Source of the DNA: Polyodon spathula
Lineage: Eukaryota; Chordata; Actinopteri; Acipenseriformes; Polyodontidae
Reading direction: 5' to 3'
Assembly: GCF_017654505.1 (NCBI RefSeq)
Contig: NC_054555.1
Coordinates: 248,001-312,000 of the forward strand
DNA: 64,000 nucleotides
How positions within the stretch are numbered: the stretch's first letter is position 1; each line of letters opens with the position of its first letter. Below the pieces are notes generated by a model. The model saw only the letters and a list, made by a program, of their open reading frames with translations. It did not search any database and was not told the origin of the DNA. This document shows positions 26,836-37,387 of this stretch, one piece after another. The position numbers and the translations under genes are program-made.

Positions 26836-27867
26836 TGTTGCTGTGTTGGTCTCAGTGCCCTTGTCATTCACATCTTGATACAGCGCTTCCCTGTTCAATG
26901 TAGCTCCCCCAGTGCTTTACTTCAGACAAAACGTAGCACACGCAGATTATTAACCAAGAGCCCAGCCCCCCCTCCACTGCCTGGTAACAAGCACAGCCCC
27001 CCCCCTCCACTGCCTGGTAGCAAGCACCAGCCCCCCTCCACTGCCTGGTAACATGCTTTACCATGGAAACAAGCGAGACCCAAGCGCACCCTCCTCACAA
27101 ACCTGAAGCTTAAAGTCCTTTTTTAGTTGGAAGGCGTAGTATTTTCAAAACAGGCAGGGTTAAGATTTTCACACTGTAATAAATCAGAACAGGCTGGCAT
27201 CCGTTCCCCTGCTTTCATATTGATGTTCTGAAACTTTTAGAAAGATGCACAAAATACAGTATTAAAAAAAAACACAATACCAACGTCACTAAAATAAAAA
27301 TTATATAAAGACACAAATAGTAGCGCAAACAGCTTAGCTTTAAGGGACACAAGAACGACGCATTCACGAATCTGAAAATGTACACACGTGTCAATACATC
27401 AAATCAAACACCTGCATGGGCTTCCATGCCAGCCCGCTGTGTAGAAAACAAGCAGAAGTATCGAGATATTCAATATGTCAAACAACCCCCCACTTCCACA
27501 AAGCACTGCGTCTGCAGCGAGTCTCAGGAACATGCCATCCTACACTGGGACAGTAACAGATCTATCTACAGCGTGCAAAGCACACGCTTCCCTAATTCTG
27601 TAACACACTTCTAACGGCTGCACGTCCCCGAATCAATCTCAGTCTGGTTTTCACGCCAGTCTTGTATCGTTTGGCTTTGTTCTCATACTTTACAAGAACA
27701 GATTTCATTTTCTTTGTGTTTTGGCACACAATCTTATCACTCGCGTGAAATATTTTCAAAATAACAGTTAGCTCCAAAAAAATGTTTTCTTTCCCCACTG
27801 TGTAGGGATACGACATTTTCCTAACTAAATGCTTTTGCACCATTCAGAATTTGATATATAGTATCTA

Positions 27868-28098
27868 CAACCATGTCCAAAAGTTTTGCATCACCCTACA
27901 GAATTAACTCATTTTGCTTCATAAAGCTGAATTAAACCTTCTGAATAACGTTAGTCTATACATACAGCTTCGTCTTCAGTATACTTAACGAAAAACTGAC
28001 AAATTTAAATACTGTACTATTATGGCTTCCGGTAGACTTCTATAGTTTCTGTCTCAATCCTAAAGCTCAACGTAATGCAACACTTTTGTCCCAAGCTG
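27868..28098. mobile_element. Tc1/mariner-like MITE
   Basis: 231 bases flanked by TA on both sides (27866-27867 and 28099-28100), with imperfect inverted ends: left CAACCATGTCCAAAAGTTTT, right (reverse complement) CAGCTTGGGACAAAAGTGTT, both continuing into GCAT-AC. Size, TA duplication and ends fit a non-autonomous Tc1/mariner derivative. No transposase frame. Confidence 0.6.
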
Positions 28099-28259
28099 TA
28101 AGTATGGCTGTGTGATATACATCGTAGCTACGGTTTTGAATGGATACGCAGTCTTGAGGAGGGAGGTGTGGCTGCCTGCAATGCAATCTTTCTCTCCATC
28201 ATGCTTGGTTTGTATCCCAGCAGTTATTCAAAGCTGTAAAGAAAGAGAAAGGCGCACAC

Positions 28260-28388
28260 TTATTCCAGTGCTTTGCTGCTTTCTGATTTGTGCTCCAGCC
28301 GGCTCTTGTTGCTTTTCACCATGTAGATGAAGTAGGTCAGGGTCTCCTTCTCGTTCACGGGGATATTCCTGAAGTGGCGACTGACAGT
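28260..28388 (-). CDS. SAP30L: SAP30L exon 4 coding part
   Basis: Residues 137-178, [17 protein letters not shown] onward, ending SSKALE and TAA. Acceptor TTTCTTTAG. This is the conserved C-terminal helix region. Confidence 0.95.
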   Translation of the reverse strand, partial: TVSRHFRNIPVNEKETLTYFIYMVKSNKSRLEHKSESSKALE

Positions 28389-31300
28389 CTAAAGAAACAC
28401 ACAGTGAATAATGAGCCTTCAACATCATGCCCTCCAGAGCAGACTGCAAACACACTCATTTAAAGACAACAAAAAACTCCCATCACCACACAACCCTTTC
28501 TGACTCCCCTCCACCAATCACACACACACACAAACGCACAGAGTACTACTTGAAAATGTGGGCTTCATAATAATAATAATGATAATAAACAATAACAACA
28601 CCTGCGAAGCTGCGTATTTTACTTTGCCACTGACAAAGAACTACAGCACAATCATATCTGAACGCGCCACTAATTGAATAAACTGTTGACTTCCACTCTT
28701 AAATGGTGTGCAGATCAAATTACAACATGTCTGGCACTCTGAAATCCTTGGGAGCGCTCCGCGACTGCAGAATCGGTCCGATTGTTCAGCAAACCCCCTA
28801 ACGACTCAAACAGGCTGGAAACACTGAAACATCAGAAATAACTGGAACCACATGGCTGACCGCGAGTGCTCCACCTGCTAGCTGACAACTGAAAACTACT
28901 AGGATTAGGGTTACGGTTATCACTATTTAACATTTCACTCAAAATAGCAAGCAGCAGCTGAAGCGCAAGGTTTTTTTTTTTTTTTTTTTTTATCTAATTT
29001 GATATATTACTGTGCAACAGAGACAGAGTTCTGTGTTGGTGTTCAGACACATAAGAGAAGTCCACTGCCTATTCCACATCTTGCCTTTTCTTTTCTAGTG
29101 CAGCAGGGTCTGGACTGGAAACTGAGAGCGAGGCTGGAACCTTTCTAGTGCCAGCACAGTTCAGAGCAGCAGGACACAATGCACAGGAACAGGGTGAACA
29201 AGACGAGACAAGTGCTCAGTGGCTTTGAGAGTCAGCTAAAAACACATGAAGCTGTACTTGGACACTTCAGAACAATTGCAATGCAAACAGTAAAAAAAAC
29301 AAAGATGATCAATAAAACAGCATGCAGGCATGATGTCACAAGGTCTCTGCTGGCTACAGTGTGTTAATGTGTCGACTCACAGCTGAATCCTGCAATCCTC
29401 AACCAACTGCACCTCCAGTCTCAGTAACTTAGTCCAGCAACTGCTTGGTAGGAGTCAGTTACGAAATGAAGGAAACAAGCATGCAGTCAGAAAGGGGATT
29501 TGAAAAGCCTTCGATTGTATATTTACGCAGAGTCTGTATTTCATGATTCCGCCCCGCTGCTTCTTTCTCTTTCCTTTATTGGAAACGTCACGACTTGACT
29601 GTGTTTGGACGCAGTGCCACTGAACAATGCACACTGAGCTTATCGATTTTCAGAAGAAACAAGCCTGCACCAATAGGAACTCTGAGCGCTGAGCTGGCTT
29701 GGGGTTCATTTAGCTCACAGCAGCCTGTTACCTTTGGGGAGTGGGGAAACTCATGTTTTCAGAGGCAGTTTCAAATACATTCATATAGTCCTGACGTCCC
29801 AAAGTGACTTTCTGCAGAACACACTGGAAATCAAAAGGAAGCCTGAGAGCTCAGAGAAGTGCTCTTCACCACAGCACTGCACGCTGCTATCTAGCTATCA
29901 TTACTAGAACGCGCTTACAAGAAATATATTAGCTAGTCCCTAGGACAATGAAAACGTGCTCCTTTCTTTAAATCAAACTGCGCATGATTTAAATCACTGA
30001 ATCGTACCTCTGCCAGCTGAGCTTTGTTGAGGCCAGGTCTGGTCTGTAGCTTGTAATGCCTTTTGTAACGGCGCAGCGTGTTCACCTGCAGCTGAAACAA
30101 ATCAACCTGGAAAACAGACAATAAAACCCATTGGATTATCCAGTGCAATGCTGCATTCATACAGAGCAACACAGGGCTGCCAAAAAGACTGCTTCAGATC
30201 CATTCATGTGCATCCTGCTGTGAAGCTTTGAGAAGAAAATACCCAGAAAACTGACTCAAAATTATTTAAAAATACATACAATTCAGGAGCCCGTTTCACA
30301 AAGCACTGCCAGCACTTAGCAGGCTGCTAGCTAGCAAGCTGTCTTATTTTTAGCGGTTTGGAAAAACAGTATTTGAAGCTAGAATGAGAAAGTCGAGTAG
30401 AAATCAGCTCAGCGAGTCTGTATGATTAAAGGAGAAACGTGTTATTTATGGAAGTGAACTGAGCAGACTGCTTTGTGAAACATGACCTGGGTGTTGCTGC
30501 TGAAAACAGCTACTCGCTGAATGAAGAGGCAGTGGTGCTGGACCTGCTGCTCACTGACTGGTTCAGTGGCTGCTGTGTTACCTCTGGCTGCTCAATGATT
30601 GGTTCAGTGGCTGCTGCGTTACCTCTGACTGCTCATTGATTGGTTCAGTGGCTACTGCGTTACCTCTGACTGCTCATTGATTGGTTCAGTGGCTGCTGCG
30701 TTACCTCTGACTGCTCATTGATTGGTTCAGTGGCTGCTGTGTTACCTCTGACTCCTCATTGATTGGTTCAGTGGCTGCTGCGTTACCTCTGACTGCTCAT
30801 TGACTGGTTCAGTGGCTGCTGCGTTACCTCTGACTGCTCATTGACTGGTTCAGTGGCTACTGCGTTACCTCTGGCTGCTCACTGATTGGTTCAGTGGCTA
30901 CTGCGTTACCTCTGACTGCTCATTGACTGGTTCAGTGGCTGCTGCGTTACCTCTGGCTGCTCACTGATTGGTTCAGTGGCTACTGCGTTACCTCTGACTG
31001 CTCACTGATTGGTTTAATGGCTGCTGTGTTACCTCTGGCACTTCTGCATCGTGGTCTGGAGAGTCCCCCCCGTCATCGCTGGTCTTTCTCTTCCTCTTGT
31101 TGCGAATACTCTGGATGAAGTTCTTGTGGAAATCACAGATATACAGATGCCTGACCTGGAACACACACAAACCAACAATTACACTCCGACTCGGAATCTC
31201 ATCCCAGTGAAACCAGGAACGGCTCAAACCACCATGCAACGGGAGTCTTAATGCCATTGCTGATAGCTCATCTATCACAGGAAAGCTATGAAGACATTGG

Positions 31301-31994
31301 TTATATTTGAACAGCTTTAAGATCATCACGAAAAAGAAATACAATCAATAATCAATATTAGCACACGAGGCTATGGGGAAAATACTTATTTTTTAAACAA
31401 ACGATTTGCTATAAAATACCAAGGATGTTGCGTTATCTAATGACAGCGTGTGGACCACCACGTAGAGAAAGCATCAAGTTTTACATTCTAAACAAGGTCA
31501 TTTTTTATTTATCTTTTAAAAGGGATGTGAATTTGCATGCAGAAGGCGATTGCCGCGGTGTAACGGGTCCAGCGAGGTCAGCAGCAGGACGCTCCAGTCT
31601 ATTTCAATGCAGGCTATTATTCTTTTCAACGCTCAGATCAGCATTCCTGCACCTTACACCAAATGGAGCTTCCTTAGCAACCGCCCTTAAGAGGCGTGGC
31701 GACCGGGATGACTTCCCAGCGCATTCTGATACACAAGACAGTCAGCATCCTGCAGTCGTACCGGTACTTCGCTTGGATTTGATTTTCACACACATTAAAG
31801 ATACTCACGCTTTTGTCGATATCCAGTTTAAGTTTCTTTTGGGAGATGCTCTTCTGGATCCGCTTGCTAAAGGAGGCGTTCCCAGCTGATCGGCCGCAGC
31901 GCTCCCCGTCCTCGATCAGGCAGCAGCTCTGGCCGTAAAACGGGGCAACAGGAGGGCCGTCGTGGCTGTCCTCCTCGGTACTGAACCCATTCAT
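28260..31994 (-). CDS. SAP30L: SAP30L, SAP30-like Sin3A-associated corepressor subunit (4 exons, 178 aa)
   Basis: A nuclear/nucleolar subunit of the Sin3-HDAC corepressor that binds Sin3A and, through its zinc-dependent module, DNA and phosphoinositides. Exons on minus are 31994-31809 (62 codons), 31155-31033 (41), 30106-30008 (33) and 28388-28260 (42 plus TAA); all junctions are phase 0 with GT-AG ends. It starts [10 protein letters not shown], as SAP30L does. Zinc-finger candidates are Cys24/25, Cys33, Cys69 and His72. A basic nuclear signal NKRKRK lies at residues 81-86. The Sin3-binding region starts near residue 104 ([19 protein letters not shown]) and runs to about 170. Length is close to the usual 183. 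SAP30L is preferred over SAP30 from the N-terminus and from lying between HAND1 and GALNT10. Confidence 0.95.
28389..30007. other. SAP30L intron 3
   Basis: No repeat array or exon recognised; a poly-T tract lies near 28971-28991. Confidence 0.6.
30008..30106 (-). CDS. SAP30L: SAP30L exon 3
   Basis: Residues 104-136, VDLFQLQ to NKAQLAE, the first half of the Sin3-binding domain. Acceptor TTTTCCAG, donor GAG/GTACGA. Confidence 0.95.
30284..30490. mobile_element. MITE with about 25-bp inverted ends
   Basis: The left end CAGGAGCCCGTTTCACAAAG mirrors the right end, whose reverse complement is CCAGGTCATGTTTCACAAAG; both continue CA-T. About 207 bases with no coding capacity, in SAP30L intron 2. 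The superfamily is uncertain (hAT-like or Kolobok-like ends). Confidence 0.55.
30541..31046 (-). repeat. 41-bp minisatellite repeating the SAP30L exon-2 donor
   Basis: Twelve copies at exact 41-bp spacing: plus-strand ACCTCTG begins at 30580, 30621, 30662 and so on to 31031. The last one (31031) is the genuine exon-2/intron-2 junction. On the sense strand each copy reads CAGAG/GTAACG or a close variant. Confidence 0.95.
31033..31155 (-). CDS. SAP30L: SAP30L exon 2
   Basis: Residues 63-103, beginning [13 protein letters not shown] (completing the zinc finger) and carrying the KRKRK nuclear signal and an acidic [10 protein letters not shown] stretch. The donor GAG/GTAACA is itself the last copy of a 41-bp tandem array that fills the start of intron 2. 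Confidence 0.95.
31190..31262 (+). repeat. Interspersed repeat fragment, same family as 58003-58180
   Basis: Contains GTGAAACCAGGAACGG, then TGCAACGGGAGTCTTA, matching the right half of that family. It lies in SAP30L intron 1 near exon 2. Confidence 0.45.
31809..31994 (-). CDS. SAP30L: SAP30L exon 1 coding part
   Basis: Residues 1-62, from MNGFSTEED to KLDIDKS, including the first zinc-finger cysteines ([11 protein letters not shown]). The donor is AGC/GTGAGT. The sequence is CpG-rich relative to its surroundings. Confidence 0.95.
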
Positions 31995-33324
31995 CGCTTC
32001 TTCTCAATCTTAAACGCCACGAATCGGTTTTAAAATGCGCGCTCTAAGAATCTTTAAAGGCGACTTTATATTGTTTTTAAAAAGCAAATACACTCGGTGT
32101 ATGTTGTATTACGGTCTGTAGTGGCATTAAGCAAACAGAAAATATATATTCAAGATCTGTAGTCGAGAAACCAAACAACACTGCACACAACGTTAACCAA
32201 ACAGCGAGTTTATAGATAAAAAAAAAAAAAAAAAAAAAAAGTATATCCTCGCCCCCAACTAAAAATAACACTATACAACGTGCGACACAAAGTTACAAAA
32301 AATACAGCAGGCGAGCTGAGAACAAGATACGCTATGAGAGGAAACCCGAGGCCTGTCGCTCAGCACGTCATTATAACGATGTGCCGGCAGTCACCCAGCA
32401 CGATGCCAAACCACTCAGCTGTTAGCAGCTTTCGCGAAATAACCTGCTCCAGCACTAACCACGATGCACAGTCCTAATTAACACGTTTCTGCAAATGAAC
32501 CACCGCAAGCAGCGTGCAACTGAAATGCAATGGTGTACACAAAATAAGACCCTAATCTGAAATGCACTTTTTCTTTGCCACTCCGCCACCGGTTAGAGAA
32601 CGAGAAAGCGACAGTGTGCAATTCAGTGCCCAGGAGGACTTGACATACAAATGATACCACGATCGCCCGGGTCCTTCGGAGATTAAACAGCGAGGATAAA
32701 CCGCCGGTGTGCTCAAAATCCTCCGGTGAAAGAATAAATAACCAAACCTTTAATTTAGTTTTAAAAAACCCAGTACAGTTATTGCAGTTAACTACATGCA
32801 ACTGCGATACACTTCACAGAAAACGAGCTTCCACAATGTACAGGTCCTGGTTGCGGAAGTGCCTCCCCGCCAGCTCCGATTGGGTAGTTTGTTAAATGGC
32901 AGGGCGGTAACGTCCGAAGTGGTTTTTGCTATTGGAGGAATGCGCCTGTCACTCTCACGGGCTGCTTTACTTCCTCGATTAGCGCTAGTGTTTGTGTTTT
33001 AGGTAAGGATGTGCAGGCGGGCTGCACGATTCCAGTTTCATTGCGCACAGTCCCATAGCCGTTCCCCCCTCTCGGTTTTTAAAAAGAACACCCCTTTACC
33101 TCCACTAATTGCTTAGTCTTCAAAAGGAAACATACACACACGCGTTTTAAACGAAATCAGACAATGTACACGCTGCATGCTACACGTCTCAGTAAAGACA
33201 ACACGTGTGTCGTATGTTGTGTCGTTGGCGTGCAGTTATGACTCGTACGGTACAGTGCTGGGATTCAAATAGGGCTCATAGTAAGGTAATCATGCTTTAG
33301 TTAGCAGGGCTATGTGTAGGAGAT
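31995..33324. other. SAP30L upstream region
   Basis: The sequence next to exon 1 is AT-rich, with a run of A at 32218-32240. A GC-richer patch near 32860-32960 has two inverted CCAAT boxes (ATTGG at about 32879 and 32930) and could be a distal promoter. No other exon recognised. Confidence 0.35.
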
Positions 33325-34013
33325 ACTACCCATACTGAAACTATACAGTGCTATACAGCAAGCACCCTTTACCCATACTGGAACTATACAGTGCTATACA
33401 GGAAGCACCCTTTACCCATACTGGAACTATACAGTGCTATACAGCAAGCACCCTTTACCCATACTGGAACTATACAGTGCTATACAGGAAGCACCCTTTA
33501 CCCATACTGGAACTATACAGTGCTATACAGCAAGCACCCTTTACCCATACTGGAACTATACAGTGCTATACCAAGCACCCTTTACCCATACTGGAACTAT
33601 ACAGTGCTATACAGGAAGCACCCTTTACCCATACTGGAACTATACAGTGCTATACAGCAAGCACCCTTTACCCATACTGGAACTATACAGTGCTATACAG
33701 CAAGCACCCTTTACCCATACTGGAACTATACAGTGCTATACAGCAAGCACCCTTTACCCATACTGGAACTATACAGTGCTATACAGCAAGCACCCTTTAC
33801 CCATACTGGAACTATACAGTGCTATACAGGAAGCACCCTTTACCCATTCTGGAACTATACAGTGCTATACAGGAAGCACCCTTTACCCATACTGGAACTA
33901 TACAGTGCTATACAGGAAGCACCCTTTACCCATACTGGAACTATACAGTGCTATACAGGAAGCACCCTTTACCCATACTGGAACTATACAGTGCTATACA
34001 GTGCTATACAGGA
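33325..34013. repeat. 43-bp minisatellite, about 16 copies
   Basis: The unit reads CTATACAGCAAGCACCCTTT, ACCCATACTGGAACTATAC, AGTG. Copies differ mainly by CAGCAAG/CAGGAAG. One short copy lies near 33570, and a partial duplication (GCTATACAGTGCTATACAG) closes the array. Since 43 is not a multiple of 3, the same peptide text appears in all three frames, so it is not coding. Confidence 0.95.
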
Positions 34014-34604
34014 AGAACCCTGTGTGCCTTGTTTTTTAACACTGGGAAAAAAAGTTACATAGAGTGAGATGGACCCGTCCCATCACAGCACGCAGAATAG
34101 TGAGTATTCTCAGAAGTGGATTCCACTGACCAATAAGAACCCTTCACAGCACCTGCCATCACCCCAGCGCTGCAGCAGAGGGCTGAGCTGTCCCTGTGCT
34201 CCCTGGATCATGCTGGTCGTGAGGAAGGCGTCCCAGGGCACTAAATATCCTGTTTATAATCTTATGCTTCAACATGCATGTAAATTACTAGAGCAACACC
34301 AGTCCAGTGAAAATGTAGATACATCCGGACCAAATAAGACTGCGATAGACGCGCTATATGAATGGGCTGTCAGTACGACAATAGCAGTACTATCAATGCT
34401 ACCTATACCATACAGCATCTCACTGCCTATACAGCACTGACTATACAGCACCTGACCGGATCTCCAAGTGAACCCTATTCCTCATTGCACGAGTGTCACC
34501 GGACCCTTCCTCTTCACGGTCACACTTGCTTTGTCAAAACTATTTTAATGCAGTTGTAAGGTACAATCATTTCAGAATTCAAATCCATTCAAAACAAAAG
34601 ACAC

Positions 34605-37225
34605 GTCAATATATAAAAGACACTTTATTTTACAAGCTCAGAAAAAATATTATACAATTCTCATTTAGTTTTACAGTTTGTTAAATATCGAAGTACGATT
34701 TTACAGTTATCTAAAAGTCAGTTAAAAAAAAAAAAAGAAAAAAGGAAACTCTGGAGTTACAAAATGTCCATTTGGGTTTGACCAGCCTTGTACCTCACAA
34801 CTTTAGGGTTACAATGAGCTCTTCCCTCACATGGACAATAATGTTTTAAATTGTAAAAAATATTGTCAATTCTTCCCCAGCAGCAACATTTATTTTTGTA
34901 TTGGTCCAGAAACAAAATGATCCAATATGAAGGTTATTTACCAAGTCTCACTCTTCCACGCCAAGCCCCTTTAATCCCATAATAATTCATTCAAAGCGTT
35001 TCTTTTCCAATCCCTCTGTCAAGTGAAATGCGTTTGCAAGGCAGCTGTGAGGCGGTGCAGAATGAAATAATGAGATCTTCCCCCAGAGCGTTAATGCTGA
35101 AAACACTGTGTGGTGCTGATTAATGATACGGCTGCATTTTAAACAGGAATACCCAGGTGCCTGAGAGGAATCAACACAGTTCACAATTCCACAGCTGCAT
35201 GTTAGAATCACCATAGCAACGCCACAGTTTACAATTACACCCAGTTACAGCCTTCATTTAGTAAACACCCAAAGCCTTTTAATAAGAATAATAAAACCAC
35301 ATATCTATCAACAAAGAAATGCATGTGTGTAGCGGTTATACTATTGATAACAAGGGGCAGAATCAACCCAGAATACACAACAAAATCCATGCACTGTCAA
35401 TAACAACATGTTACAACTGTCCCTTCCAGCATGGAAAAAAATTACAGACAGGGTGCAAGAACACTGAGACACATTTCATTATTCCATGAAAAAAAAACTG
35501 GGGCAATGAAAGATTAAAATTAGAAAGTAAAATAATGCAAAATACGATGAAACATTTCAGATATATAACAATAACGCGGGGATTCTCAGCAGAGAGGCAG
35601 ACAGACAGGCAGGCAGACAGGAGAAGACACAGACAGTGTATTTGTGTAAATTAGAAACTGAACACAAGCATCTTTGGTATTTCAATTTCTTTCAACCTGG
35701 CTCATATGAAATTATCATGCATGTGTGTCTTCCACATGTCCCCATACACACACTAGAAGAGTTTGCTATATATCTGCCCCCACTATATGAGGTGGCCAGG
35801 CTGGACATGGTTAAATAACCCCTAGCTTTGCGATAGCCCTGGTCAATGTGAAGCAGCTGCAGCAGATGAGAGAGGTGGAGAGAATGCTATGACTGTACAG
35901 TAAAGCTGGGGAGCTGACGCCACTAGCAAGAGTCATTCGGTGACTTCTACAAAGCATTATTTGTTCGTGATCCTTTTGGTTTAGTGGAGCTTTCTCTTCG
36001 CTGTGTGATATTTCACACGGCACAGCCTGACTTATTGCAACAATTCTCAAATGCTAAAGAAGCCAACTCTTTTCAATAAATCCCTTTATTAATTAAACTG
36101 TAGTTCTAAAGCTACAATATATTACTCTAAACCTAACAAACAGGCCTTTTGAAAACAGTTGTCCCTTTTGCCCCGCTGCAATTTAGAAACAATATGTTAT
36201 TTATTTCCTCAATGAAAACACACACAATACAGGTTTGCACTTTCAAACACACGGCTAACTATCTCAGGACTGCAGCTTTACCACCAGAGCAGGACAATCT
36301 GCACCAAAATCACAAACAAGAATGTTTTCAGCAGCAAACCCACGAGCAGAGCCTCAAAGAGCTTGTGCAGGAAGGGAACATCGATGATGGGAACAATCCC
36401 TCCAGGAACGCGTGTCTGAAAGAAATTCCATTCAAGTTTAACATTGCAAGAGCTCCTGCATTAAAAACATCTCCCTTTAACATTTACACCAGTGCGTTTC
36501 AATCAAAAAAATAAAGTAAGAACTGGACAAGCCACAGAAGAAGAATTGCACAAGACATCCTTTTGTTTTTGTGCAGAACGTTCCCTCCAAGTTCACTGTA
36601 ATGCATTCAATACAAGAACATCATAAAATGATGTGAAATTAAATTTCAATTCTTTAGTGAAGTGTGCCATTTCATAAATCTGTCTGCTCTTTGATTGCTC
36701 GAGTGCCTTCATGGTTTCTTTGCAAAGAGATCCCTGGTATTAAGTGTTTAACGGGCTGTAGAAAATTGACTTGCCTGATGTCTTAATGGCATTTAAGCTT
36801 TTAGATCGAATTTCAATTTTGCTTTCAGTAATTACAGTGCTTGTGCAATCTGGCAAAGTATCGAATGCGTCTGTCTTTGTTTGGTACCAGTTTGTCTCTG
36901 TCATTGTCCTGCATGAAGGAGTATCTATTCTGCATGAAGGAGACACAATTCCATCTCACCAAGTTTACAACATTATCCCAACCATTCAGATTTCAATACT
37001 GGACAGCAGTGAGGTGTTTCACACAACTTTTCAGTTTTCTTTGTACATTCAAGACAATGTATATCTAGCCTGGCTTGCCCATTGCACCAATAAAATCACT
37101 CCTGAGAAATATCCCTTCTAACGATTTTTCTTCTTATAAAACCTTAAAAAAAAATACCCAAGTAAACCTGCGGCACCCCACGCGACCCCTGTGATAAACT
37201 CTCTATTGGTAAGAAGTGCGAGCGT
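34605..37225 (-). other. GALNT10 3'UTR (inferred)
   Basis: From after the stop (37226-37228) to a minus-strand AATAAA at 34624-34629. An alternative signal lies at 36085-36090. No exon or array recognised; a short CAGACAGG run lies near 35595-35625. A long 3'UTR fits the gene in other vertebrates, but the end is inferred. Confidence 0.45.
34624..34629 (-). terminator. Candidate GALNT10 polyadenylation signal
   Basis: TTTATT on plus is AATAAA on minus, followed on minus by AT-rich sequence. Confidence 0.4.
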
Positions 37226-37387
37226 TTAAGTGTCTCTGTTGAACTCTTCCAGGACTGTGGAGTTTGTTTTCTGAAAGAGCCAGTGCTGTGTCTGTGATGT
37301 AGAGTCACAGCCACTCATGAAGACTTGTCTCTCTGGCACACGGCAGTCCAGGCAGCTGTTTGTGATCGGGTGATAAATACTTCTGTC
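37226..37387 (-). CDS. GALNT10: GALNT10 exon 12 coding part
   Basis: Encodes [15 protein letters not shown] to [13 protein letters not shown] and TAA (37226-37228): the third lectin repeat (QHW) and the conserved C-terminal NSTVLE-FNR. Confidence 0.95.
   Translation of the reverse strand, partial: DRSIYHPITNSCLDCRVPERQVFMSGCDSTSQTQHWLFQKTNSTVLEEFNRDT

Larger units (their letters stand above)
25890..28259 (-). other. SAP30L 3'UTR (inferred)
   Basis: It runs from after the stop (28260-28262) to a minus-strand AATAAA (plus TTTATT, 25908-25913). It contains a homopolymer of 22 G on plus (26385-26406), a poly-T tract (26553-26576), a fragment of an interspersed repeat (26700-26835) and a Tc1-like MITE (27868-28098). 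The 3' end is inferred; shorter forms are possible. Confidence 0.5.

Noticed and set aside
28260..31994. SAP30 rather than SAP30L
   Set aside because: The MNGFSTEED start and the location beside HAND1 and GALNT10 match SAP30L.
33348..34067. Three overlapping frames of 200-240 codons in the 43-bp array
   Set aside because: 43 is not a multiple of 3, so all three frames carry the same cycling peptide. This is typical of a stop-free tandem unit.
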